NCBI GenBank assembly: GCA_963169915.1
Contig: CAUJEM010000078.1
Span: 1 to 52,592, forward strand
Origin: Myxococcota bacterium
Lineage (GTDB): Bacteria; Myxococcota_A; Polyangia; Polyangiales; Polyangiaceae
Length of the DNA stretch: 52,592 nt
Direction of reading: 5' to 3'
The position numbers and the translations under genes are program-made. Position 1 is the first letter of the stretch. Each line of letters begins with the position of its first letter. Shown piece after piece: positions 17,192 through 25,023 of the stretch. The notes below the pieces were generated by a model. The model was given only the letters and a program-made list of their open reading frames with translations, was not told where the DNA came from and searched no databases.

Positions 17192-18991
17192 TCAGGGCGC
17201 CTGGTTCAGGCGCTCTTCGAGCAGATCCACCTGGCGCGCCAGCCGCTCCGGCAGGTGACTGCCGAATTTTGCGTAGTACTCTCGGATGGCGGGGACCTCT
17301 CGTTTCCACTCCTCACGGTCCACCGCGAGCAGCTCCGTCATGGCCTCGGGCGACACCCGGATGCCCTCGAGGTTCAGGCCGGTCTTGCTGGGCACCCAGC
17401 CGATGGGCGTCTGCTCCGCGCCGCCCTCTCCCTCGAGCCGCTCGCAGATCCACGCCAGGACGCGGCTGTTCTCCCCGAACCCAGGCCACAGCCACTTGCC
17501 GTCCGCGCTCTTGCGGAACCAGTTCACGTAAAAGCACTTGGGCGCGTGCGCGCCGAGCTGGGCGCCCATGTCGAGCCAGTGCCCAAAGTAGTCCCCCATG
17601 TTGTAGCCACAGAAGGGGAGCATGGCGAAGGGGTCGCGCCGGAGCTGCCCCACCGCGCCCGTGGCCGCGGCGGTGGTCTCGCTGGCCGTGATGGAGCCGA
17701 GCATCACGCCGTGCTCCCAGTCGAAGGCCTGATGGACGAGCGGCACCACGCCCGCGCGCCGCCCGCCGAAGATGAAGGCGCTGATGGGAACGCCCTGCGG
17801 ATCCTCCCAGCGCGGGTCGATGACCGGGCAGGCGCTGGCCGGCGTGGTGTACCGCGCGTTGGGGTGAGCCGCCTTGGTCCCGCTCTCCGGCGTCCAATCC
17901 TTGCCCTTCCAGTCGATGAGGTGCGCGGGCGGGGGGCTCATCTCCTCCCACCAGATGTCGCCCTCGTCCGTGCTGGCCACGTTCGTGAAGATGCTGTCAC
18001 GGCGCACGGTGGCCATGGCGTTGTAGTTGCTCTTCTCATTGGTGCCCGGAGCCACGCCGAAGAAGCCCGCCTCCGGGTTGATGGCGTAGAGCCGGCCGTC
18101 GGGGCCTTGGCGCATCCAGGCGATGTCATCGCCCACGGTGCGGACCTTCCAGCCGGGCAAGGTGGGCACGAGCATGGCCAGGTTGGTCTTGCCACAAGCG
18201 CTGGGGAAGGCCGCCGCGACGTAGTACGTCTTACCCTTGGGGGAGGTAAGCCCCAAGATGAGCATGTGCTCGGCCATCCACCCCTCCTGCTTCCCCACGA
18301 AGCTGGCGATGCGCAGGGCCAGGCATTTTTTGCCGAGCAAGGCGTTACCGCCATAGCCCGAGCCATACGACCAGATCTCCCGCGTCTCGGGGAAGTGGGT
18401 GATGTACTTGTTGTCCGCGTCACAGGGCCAGGGCACGTCCTTCTGCCCAGGGCCGAGGGGCGCGCCGACGGAGTGCAGGCAGCGGATGAACTCCCCCTCC
18501 CCGAGGCACTGGAGCACCGGGGTGCCGATGCGCGCCATGATCCGCATGTTGGCCACCACGTAGGGGGAGTCCGTGAGCTGCACGCCGATCTTGGCGATGG
18601 GGGAGCCGATGGGTCCCATGCTGAAGGGGATGACGTACATCACGCGGCCGCGCATGGCGCCCTTGAAGTGCTCCTTCAGCAGGGCCTTCATCTCCGCGGG
18701 GGCTCGCCAGTTGTTGGTGGGGCCGGCCTGCTCCTGGGTCTCGGTGCAGATGAAGGTGCGGTCCTCCACGCGGGCGACGTCCGCTGGATCGCTCCGGCAG
18801 AGGAAGCTGTTGGGGCGCAGCTCGGGGTTGAGCCGCGTCAAGGTGCCCCCGCTGACCATCAGGTCACAGAGCAGCTGGTACTCCGCCTCCGAACCATCAC
18901 ACCAGTGCACGCGGCTCGGCTGGAGGTGCGCGGCCCACTGGTTGACCCAGGCGATGAGCTGCTGGTGGTTGGTGGGCACGGACTGAGTCAT
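17192..18991 (-). CDS. pckG: Phosphoenolpyruvate carboxykinase (GTP)
   Basis: PEPCK converts oxaloacetate and GTP to phosphoenolpyruvate, CO2 and GDP, the entry step of gluconeogenesis. The 599-aa length is typical of the GTP form. Landmarks are the substrate-binding [13 protein letters not shown], the [15 protein letters not shown] block, the GTP-type P-loop [12 protein letters not shown] with its reactive-cysteine context, and the second kinase motif VGDDIAWM. The C-terminal guanine-binding region includes [10 protein letters not shown]. The ATG has a strong ribosome site (GGGAGAAAGG) 9-10 nt upstream, unlike many neighbours. A hairpin follows the gene. Gluconeogenic PEPCK suits an organism growing on amino acids or lipids. 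Confidence 0.97.
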   Translation of the reverse strand: MTQSVPTNHQQLIAWVNQWAAHLQPSRVHWCDGSEAEYQLLCDLMVSGGTLTRLNPELRPNSFLCRSDPADVARVEDRTFICTETQEQAGPTNNWRAPAEMKALLKEHFKGAMRGRVMYVIPFSMGPIGSPIAKIGVQLTDSPYVVANMRIMARIGTPVLQCLGEGEFIRCLHSVGAPLGPGQKDVPWPCDADNKYITHFPETREIWSYGSGYGGNALLGKKCLALRIASFVGKQEGWMAEHMLILGLTSPKGKTYYVAAAFPSACGKTNLAMLVPTLPGWKVRTVGDDIAWMRQGPDGRLYAINPEAGFFGVAPGTNEKSNYNAMATVRRDSIFTNVASTDEGDIWWEEMSPPPAHLIDWKGKDWTPESGTKAAHPNARYTTPASACPVIDPRWEDPQGVPISAFIFGGRRAGVVPLVHQAFDWEHGVMLGSITASETTAAATGAVGQLRRDPFAMLPFCGYNMGDYFGHWLDMGAQLGAHAPKCFYVNWFRKSADGKWLWPGFGENSRVLAWICERLEGEGGAEQTPIGWVPSKTGLNLEGIRVSPEAMTELLAVDREEWKREVPAIREYYAKFGSHLPERLARQVDLLEERLNQAP

Positions 18992-19161
18992 TTCAAGACC
19001 TTTCTCCCGTCGTCGGGGGCCGTACCATGGGCCCAGTCGCCGAGAGTTTCAACCCGAGGCGCGCCGCCGCGCCCCCGATGCGGCGAGGTGCTCACCCCCG
19101 CTCGGCGGCGCCGCCCGCCACCCGTCGGGGCCCCACCATGCGCCAGCGCAGCTCACGCCGC

Positions 19162-20919
19162 TCAGCGGGAGGTGGAGCGCCCAGGGCGCCCGCTCCGGCG
19201 CCACACCAGCGCCACCAGGGCGAAGGCCAAGACGAGCTGGCTCACCCGTAGAGGTGGCCGCCGGGGACGCCGGAGGGCGCAGTCGTCGCCACCGCCGCCG
19301 CCCTTGGCGCAGGTGTCACCCTCTCCAGAGGAGCTGCCGGCGCAGGTCTCCCCCTCGGCGCCGTCCGTCGAGGAGCTGTCTCCGGCGCAGGTCTCTCCCT
19401 CGGCGCCGTCCGTCGAGGAGCTGTCTCCGGCGCAGGTCTCTCCCTGATCGCTGCCGTCACCGGCGCAGGTGTCCCCCGTGTCCGAGGCGACCTCGTCCGG
19501 CTGACGGCCGCACCCATCACCGCTCGAGGGTCCAGGCTCCGCCGAGCACGACGTTGGATCCCAGAAGGTCCCGCACTCCACGTCGGAGCGGGGGTAGGGC
19601 TCGGACACCTCGTCGTCCCACCATGGCCCGCGGCTGGCGCCCGTACCGCCTCCGCCCGGGTCTGGCCCGCCGCTGGTGCCTCCCCACCCTGCTCCCCCAC
19701 AGCCGCTCGAGTCGAGCGCCGTGGCGACGACGACCGGAACCCTCGGCGTCCGATCGAGCATGGCCGCTTCGGTCAGCGCGAGGGTCGTCGGGGTGTGGCG
19801 CCCGATGCGCCCACTCCAGCGCGACACGACGAGCCCCTGAGGCCGCTGGCCACCGAACACGAAGGCCAGCTCATCGAGCTCACCGCAGCTCAGCGCTGTG
19901 GCCGCGAGCGCCCCGCCGCTCAGCGGCTCACAGTCTGGCGCCGCCACCGGGCTCAGCAGCGTGCCCGGGCTGCACACCGGGGCCACCGCCCCCCCGCCCT
20001 GCAAGGCCTGCTGGACGCGCTCGGCGCACGCTCGCTCGGCGTCCGCGAGGTAGCGGCCCACCGCCGACGCCACGACCTCCACACCGTTGGCGATCAGGCT
20101 CTCCTGGAGCAGCCCGAGCGAGGCGCTCAGCTCCGCCAGCCACACCGAGCCCTCCGCCCCGTCGAGCAAGAGCGCGCGCCGCACCTGAAAATTGCTCTTG
20201 CCGCGCGCGCTGTCCCACGTCAGCCCCAGATCCGACGCGGACCGCTGGGCCACGCCGGCCAGGCTGCGGGCCCGCGACGACACGCTGGTGAGGCGGACGT
20301 CGACGAGCTCCTCCGGGGTCGCCAGGTCGGCCAGCTCTCCGAGCGCTGGGCCCCCCGGCGCGTGGACTCGGAGCGGAGCGGTGCGCCCGCCGCCGGCCGG
20401 GACGTCATAGTAGACCACGGCGTGAGGGCGCTCGCTCTGACCGAGCCGCAGCTCGGCTAGGCTGGGGAGCTGCAGCCCCTGCGCCGCGAGCGCCGCCGAG
20501 CCCGTCGAGAACCTGTCGGCGCGCGTGGGCTCCAGCGCCGTGCCCGCGCGCGCGGCGAAGGTCTGCTCCGGACCGGAGCCACCACACAGCAGCGGCGCTC
20601 GCACCGGGGGCAAGACCCGCAGCGCGGTGACCTCCGATAGCGCCGTGAGCCACGCGGAGGAGACGCTGTCCACGCTCCCAGCCTCGCTCAGCTCGAAGAC
20701 CCACGCGGCGCGCCCCTCCTCACCCTCCAGCTCGAGGGCCACCCAGTGAGTCCCCGCCTGTCCGGGAGCCGGGGGCGCGGCCTCCACCAGCTCCAGCGCC
20801 GCCAGCCGTGGCCCGGCCTCCGCCGTGGCCAGCCCCTGCGCACCGAGCGCTGGGTGAGCGAAGCCCACCAGGCAAGCCAGGGCGGGGAGCAGCCTGCCCG
20901 ATCGTCTGGCCTGCCACAT
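19162..20919 (-). CDS. Secreted protein with TCAGD repeats and C-terminal anchor, 585 aa
   Basis: The N-terminal signal peptide runs to about residue 27 (ending ALGA). The main domain (about 30-430) is unrecognised and may be related to secreted DUF2330-type proteins, though I cannot show this. A Gly/Asp/Ser/Cys-rich tail follows. It has five TCAG/TCAK motifs, two in exact 15-residue repeats (GETCAGDSSSTDGAE, near residues 492-527). The end has DDCAL, basic residues, a hydrophobic helix (LVLAFALVALVW) and an Arg-rich tail, the layout of a cell-surface sorting signal. The start is set by TATACT 7 nt before the ATG at 20919; the longer frame to 21105 overlaps the BrkB gene and is rejected. Confidence 0.72.
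   Translation of the reverse strand: MWQARRSGRLLPALACLVGFAHPALGAQGLATAEAGPRLAALELVEAAPPAPGQAGTHWVALELEGEEGRAAWVFELSEAGSVDSVSSAWLTALSEVTALRVLPPVRAPLLCGGSGPEQTFAARAGTALEPTRADRFSTGSAALAAQGLQLPSLAELRLGQSERPHAVVYYDVPAGGGRTAPLRVHAPGGPALGELADLATPEELVDVRLTSVSSRARSLAGVAQRSASDLGLTWDSARGKSNFQVRRALLLDGAEGSVWLAELSASLGLLQESLIANGVEVVASAVGRYLADAERACAERVQQALQGGGAVAPVCSPGTLLSPVAAPDCEPLSGGALAATALSCGELDELAFVFGGQRPQGLVVSRWSGRIGRHTPTTLALTEAAMLDRTPRVPVVVATALDSSGCGGAGWGGTSGGPDPGGGGTGASRGPWWDDEVSEPYPRSDVECGTFWDPTSCSAEPGPSSGDGCGRQPDEVASDTGDTCAGDGSDQGETCAGDSSSTDGAEGETCAGDSSSTDGAEGETCAGSSSGEGDTCAKGGGGGDDCALRRPRRPPLRVSQLVLAFALVALVWRRSGRPGRSTSR
19341..19445 (-). repeat. 45-bp tandem repeat coding TCAGD units
   Basis: Two 45-bp units (19341-19385 and 19386-19430) differ at one base, and a third begins at 19431 and diverges after about 15 bp. 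Each encodes GETCAGDSSSTDGAE. Near identity at DNA level suggests recent duplication and likely copy-number variation between strains. Confidence 0.85.
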
Positions 20920-20926
20920 CTCCCCC

Positions 20927-20932
20927 AGTATA
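20927..20932 (-). promoter_or_regulatory. -10-like hexamer TATACT for the TCAGD-repeat gene
   Basis: Minus-strand TATACT (five of six consensus bases) ends 7 nt before the ATG at 20919. The intervening GGGGGAG might also act as a short ribosome site, but spacing favours a leaderless start. Confidence 0.55.
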
Positions 20933-20994
20933 GCCCTCTCTTCGCATGAGACGAGCCGGCGCAGCTTGAGTAGGGTCGCGGGGGCGACGACGTC

Positions 20995-21909
20995 ATGACC
21001 GAGCCGCTGTCCGACCTCTACGCCCGCACGCGTGGGCGCCTCGCTCGCTCGCTCGAGCGGTCGGTCGCCGGCAGCTTCACCCTGCGGGTCCTCCAGGACC
21101 TCCACCGCATGGGCTGGCTGCGGCTGGCCAACGCCATGGCCTTCGACTTCTTCCTGGCCCTGGTGCCCATGCTGGCCTTCGCCGGCTGGGTGCTCACCAC
21201 CGTGGTGGAGACGATGGGCGGCACGCTACGGCTCGCGAGCGACGCGCTGGATCTCGCCCCGGAGGAGGTCCAGGAGCTGGTGCACCGGAGCTTCAGGCAC
21301 TCGAGCGAGCTCGTCGCTCCCGCGGCGCTGATGGGGGCCCTCTGGCTCGCCTCCAGCGCCTTCCACACCCTGCTCGACGTCGTGGAGCGCGCGCTGCACG
21401 CAGAGCCGCGGGGCTGGCTGTCCAAGCGGCTCATCGCGCTGGGCTGCGTGCTCGCGGTGGCGGGTGCGCTCACCGCGGCCAGCGCGGTCACGGTGACGCT
21501 CTCCGGCGGCCCAGCGCGGCTGCTGTCCTTGCTCGGGCGGCCCGCAGACTCCACGTCCTTGTTGACGCCGCACCTCGTGGGCCTGGTCGTCGCTGGGGTC
21601 GGCGGCACCGCCGCGCTGGCATTGTTCTACCGCATCGCCGTCCGCCGACCGGGCGTCGAGCGCCGCGTGTGGCCCGGCGCCCTGACCGCCGTGGTCACCG
21701 GCTCGCTCATCTCCTCGGGCTTTGCTTACTACGCGCGCACCCTGGCGCGCTACACGCTCTTTTACGGCAGCCTCGCGGCCGTGGCGGTGGTGCTGCTCTG
21801 GGTGTGGCTCTGCTGCATCGCGCTCATCATCGGCGCCGTCGTCAACGCGGAGCTGGAGTCCACCGAGCGGCTGAGCACGCTCCCCGCCGTCGACACCTTC
21901 ATCCCCTGA
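20995..21909 (+). CDS. YihY/BrkB-family inner membrane protein, 304 aa
   Basis: This is a polytopic protein with about six helices (near residues 47-70, 107-127, 144-168, 193-213, 223-246 and 258-287). The N-terminal ANAMAFDFFLALVPMLAFAG matches the family's 'a.a.aff.l.s..P' block, and VWPGALTAVVTGSLISSGFAYY with the following LARYTLFYGSLAAV matches the conserved C-terminal block. Family members were once annotated as ribonuclease BN in error; the transport or envelope role is not settled. A TAGGGT hexamer ends 18 nt before the ATG, which would give a short leader with no clear Shine-Dalgarno. It converges on the Cys-rich lipoprotein gene with 36 nt between stops. Confidence 0.9.
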   Translation: MTEPLSDLYARTRGRLARSLERSVAGSFTLRVLQDLHRMGWLRLANAMAFDFFLALVPMLAFAGWVLTTVVETMGGTLRLASDALDLAPEEVQELVHRSFRHSSELVAPAALMGALWLASSAFHTLLDVVERALHAEPRGWLSKRLIALGCVLAVAGALTAASAVTVTLSGGPARLLSLLGRPADSTSLLTPHLVGLVVAGVGGTAALALFYRIAVRRPGVERRVWPGALTAVVTGSLISSGFAYYARTLARYTLFYGSLAAVAVVLLWVWLCCIALIIGAVVNAELESTERLSTLPAVDTFIP

Positions 21910-21945
21910 CGAGGCCTGGACGAGCCACCCAAGCTGCCGTCGTGC

Positions 21946-22848
21946 TCAGCCCGCGTCCGGAGAGCTCCCGATGCACACGCCCCAGCCGTCCGGGAGCTGT
22001 CCCGTCGTCTGGCAGCGCCCGTCCCCGCAGGAGCTCGGGAGCGCCCCCAAGGGACAGAGCTGGAGGCACTTGCCGCTGGCTTGGGAGCACACGTAGCCCC
22101 AGGCGCACGGGCAAGCGTCACCCTGGCGTCCCTCCCCAGGGGCCACGCAGCTCGTCGTGCCGTCCGCGCGCACCACCATGCAGGCGAGCTCGGCGCCGCA
22201 GGTGCATGGGGTCCCTGGCTTGCAGGGCCACGGCTCGCTCAAGCTACAGCCATCCGCGGGGATGCACACGGGCGCGACGAGCCCTGCGTCTCCCGCTTGG
22301 AGATCTCGCAGCGGGAGCGTGGCGCAGTAGGTGCGCCCCGCCGCGCAGCTCCCGGTGCCCGCACAGCAGAAGGCGCGGCACACCGCGGCGCCCGCCTCAC
22401 CCACGCAGCCATGGCCCGGAGCGCAGTCACCAGGCCCGAGGCAGGGGGCGCCGTCTCGACCCAGGCCGACCGGCTCGCACTGCGCTTGGAGCCCCGCGTC
22501 CGTGCCCTCTCTCAGCACGCAGCCCTCGGCGGGCGCGGGCGGAGCGGCGTCGCCCGCGTCCTCCGCTCCCGCGCCGCCTGCGCCCGCGGCGCTGCACGCC
22601 GCCGGATCGTCCAGCCGACACCCCAGGGAGCACACGGGATGTAGCCCCGGCCCCGCCTCCGGCGGGCCTCGATCCGGGACGTCGACGTCCAGCACCGCTC
22701 CGTCGAGCCCGCCGCCCCCCGCGGCGCCAGCTCCGCCCGCGACGCCGCCGTCGAGCCACGGCCCCTCCGCCTCGCTGGAGGCGCAGCTCGCCGCGCCGGC
22801 CCCGAGCCACAAGCACAGCACCACCAAGACACGCGACACCCGAGACAT
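21946..22848 (-). CDS. Cys-rich secreted protein, probable lipoprotein, 300 aa
   Basis: The signal segment (VLVVLCLWLGAGAASC) ends in a Cys at residue 22, but the lipobox is weak (AAS before Cys). The mature part is Gly/Ala/Asp-rich, then carries many Cys in short knots such as CSLGC, FCCAGTGSC, CTCGAELAC and CPCAWGYVC. These resemble the disulfide-rich, EGF-like segments common in secreted myxobacterial proteins. No enzymatic motif is seen. The start was set at the ATG just before the hydrophobic stretch; a TAGAAC hexamer ends 19 nt upstream and there is no Shine-Dalgarno. It is 69 nt downstream of the S55/beta-propeller operon on the opposite side of its own promoter. Confidence 0.68.
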   Translation of the reverse strand: MSRVSRVLVVLCLWLGAGAASCASSEAEGPWLDGGVAGGAGAAGGGGLDGAVLDVDVPDRGPPEAGPGLHPVCSLGCRLDDPAACSAAGAGGAGAEDAGDAAPPAPAEGCVLREGTDAGLQAQCEPVGLGRDGAPCLGPGDCAPGHGCVGEAGAAVCRAFCCAGTGSCAAGRTYCATLPLRDLQAGDAGLVAPVCIPADGCSLSEPWPCKPGTPCTCGAELACMVVRADGTTSCVAPGEGRQGDACPCAWGYVCSQASGKCLQLCPLGALPSSCGDGRCQTTGQLPDGWGVCIGSSPDAG

Positions 22849-22917
22849 AAGCAAGGCCGACGCTCGGGTTCTAGCACGCAGCTCGAGCGTCGGCACGCGA
22901 CGGCGCTGGACGCTGGC

Positions 22918-24966
22918 TCAGCGCACCGAGACGCTGCGGACGCTCATGTTGCCCGCTTGGTCGAACACCCGCACGCTGACGAGCGTGCCGCCCTGGGGCA
23001 CGAGGCTGCTCACGTCGAGCTCGAACTCCTCGCGCAGCTCATCGAAGATGCCGTCGAGCGGCGCGAAGGGGGCCCAGTCCTCCGTCCCTGCCACCGCCGC
23101 CTCGATCCGCTGGATGGCGCTCGCCCCGTCCAGCGCGATGCCCGTGATCTTCTTGCCCGTCACCTTCAGCCCCTCCAGCGTCGGCGCCGAGGTGTCGACC
23201 ACGATGACGTTGCTCTCTCGCTCGTGACGCTTGACGCGCTCCGGGGGGTTGGAGGGCTCGTCGCTGACGGACACGCGCACCTTGTAACGCCCCTCCGGCA
23301 GCGACGACACGTCCCACGCGTAGGACGGCGCCGTCAGCTTCTCACCGGGCTTGAGCAGCTCGTACCAGGTGGCGCCTCCCACGGGCCGATAGTGCAAGCG
23401 GTAGCGGAGCTCGTCCTGATCCGGGTTGTCCACGCGCCAGCTCAGGTTCACGCGCGTCTCGGTAGAGCGCTGCACGCTCCCCCCGGAGCTCTGGACCCCC
23501 GAGCCCCCCGAGCTCGAGCGCTGGGAGCCCGAGCTGGCGTCGATGCCCGTGATGGTGGGCCGGAGGTTGTCCGTGACGAAGGCGACCTCGACGCGCGAGA
23601 GCTCCGCGCCGGGCCCCTGGTTGAAGCGCGCGCGCACCTGGAAAAATCGCCCGCTCGGGCTCCCCACGAGGGCGGGCGCGGTGACCCCCTTGCTCCACGC
23701 CGACCAGGTGGCGTCTGGTGTGGAGGTGTTGCCGCTGCGCGTGGACAGCTCCACCTTCCCGCTGGTGTCCCAGGCGAGGCGGCCGTAACGAGCGCGGATG
23801 CCGGCGTCCAGCACCTTGCTGGTCCAGACCGCGTCCGCGCCACCGAGCCCACGGACGGGCCGCAGCACGGCGGGGTCGCTGGCCACGACGAACTGCTGCT
23901 TACCGCTCGAGACGAGCCCCGTGATCTGACGCTCCGCGACGTCCGCGAGCATGAGCGTGGAGTGGTCGTCCTCCACGCGGTAGACGCGCCCTTCGGCCCC
24001 GGTCCCGACGAGCGGCTTGCCGTCCTCTCCCAGCGTGAGGCTGACGAAGTGCTCGGAGGAGTCCTCGAACAGGGTGTCCGGGGTGCCGTCGGCGTCGAGC
24101 TTCACCAAGATCCCTCGCCCTCGCGCGCCCGCTCCGGCGCTGGACGGCGTCGCCGCGGTGTTGACCGAGCCGCGGCCGAAGCCACCGGCGAAGCTGCCGC
24201 TGCTCAGCTCGTTGGCGATGGCGTAGAGGACGCCCCCGGGCGCCACGGCGATGGCGCGCACCTCCGTGCGGTTGAAATCGTAGAGCACGCTAGCGCGGTT
24301 GGCGGCCGTCACCTTGTAGAGGCGCGCGTTGTCGCTGGCCCCGGCGTAGACGGCGCCGTCCGGCCCCACCGCCAAGCTCATCAGGTGATCTTCCTCCGCG
24401 TCGAAGTACACCTGCGCGTTGCCGGAGGCCTCGATCCTCCAGAGCTTGCCCTGGGGACCCGTCGCCGCGTAGACCACGTTGCTCTTCTTGTCGAAGGCGA
24501 CGGCCCAGACGTGATCGGTGTCCTTCAGCGTGACCAGCTCCGTCAGCTTGCCACCGTGCCACTTCATCACCTTGCCTTCTGGCAGCGTACCGAGGACGAC
24601 GGCCCCGCCCCAAGCCTGGGTGAGGGAGGTGACCGCGAGCGCCTTGGTCTCCGCCAGCACCTTGCTGACGCCGCCCCGCATCTCCACCAGCTTGCCCTCG
24701 TTGCCGGTGCCGAGCAGCACCGAACCGTCCGGCATGGCGAGCGCGGCCCAGAGGGTGCTGACGTCCGCGACCGGCTGCGCGCCGAGATCCCAGCCGGGCC
24801 TCAGCGTACCGTCCGAGCCAACGGCGACGCCGTTGAGCTCTCCACCCTTGAAGTCGTCGGCGGAGCCGAGCTCGAAGCGGCGCGTGCCCACGGCGAGCGC
24901 ATGAAGAGCAACGGTGGTGAGGGCGAGAGCGGCCGAGGGCAGCACGATGCGACGAGCGAAATTCAT
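22918..24966 (-). CDS. Secreted beta-propeller protein with C-terminal Ig/FN3-like domains, 682 aa
   Basis: A signal peptide (about residues 1-25) is followed by repeated beta-propeller blades, visible as recurring phrases: PDGSVLLGTGNEGKLVEM, VVYAATGPQGKLWRIEA, GAVYAGASDNARLYKV and KPLVGTGAEGRVYRVEDD. A Gly/Ser spacer leads to Ig- or fibronectin-like strands (LSWRVDNPDQDELRYRLHYR and YKVRVSVSDEPSNP) and a last sandwich ending VRVFDQAGNMSVRSVSVR. No catalytic motif is seen, so it probably binds a ligand or partner at the cell surface. It follows the S55 protease gene by 57 nt on the same strand, so they are probably co-transcribed and may work together. Confidence 0.78.
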   Translation of the reverse strand: MNFARRIVLPSAALALTTVALHALAVGTRRFELGSADDFKGGELNGVAVGSDGTLRPGWDLGAQPVADVSTLWAALAMPDGSVLLGTGNEGKLVEMRGGVSKVLAETKALAVTSLTQAWGGAVVLGTLPEGKVMKWHGGKLTELVTLKDTDHVWAVAFDKKSNVVYAATGPQGKLWRIEASGNAQVYFDAEEDHLMSLAVGPDGAVYAGASDNARLYKVTAANRASVLYDFNRTEVRAIAVAPGGVLYAIANELSSGSFAGGFGRGSVNTAATPSSAGAGARGRGILVKLDADGTPDTLFEDSSEHFVSLTLGEDGKPLVGTGAEGRVYRVEDDHSTLMLADVAERQITGLVSSGKQQFVVASDPAVLRPVRGLGGADAVWTSKVLDAGIRARYGRLAWDTSGKVELSTRSGNTSTPDATWSAWSKGVTAPALVGSPSGRFFQVRARFNQGPGAELSRVEVAFVTDNLRPTITGIDASSGSQRSSSGGSGVQSSGGSVQRSTETRVNLSWRVDNPDQDELRYRLHYRPVGGATWYELLKPGEKLTAPSYAWDVSSLPEGRYKVRVSVSDEPSNPPERVKRHERESNVIVVDTSAPTLEGLKVTGKKITGIALDGASAIQRIEAAVAGTEDWAPFAPLDGIFDELREEFELDVSSLVPQGGTLVSVRVFDQAGNMSVRSVSVR

Positions 24967-25023
24967 GGTGGGGTCTATCGGTGGTGGGTCGATGAGCGAG
25001 CTTCGTAGAGAGCAGGTCGACGC

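Noticed and set aside
19162..21105. Longer version of the TCAGD-repeat protein starting at 21105
   Set aside because: The extra 62 residues have no signal peptide, overlap the BrkB gene on the other strand, and the ATG at 20919 gives a clean signal peptide with TATACT upstream.
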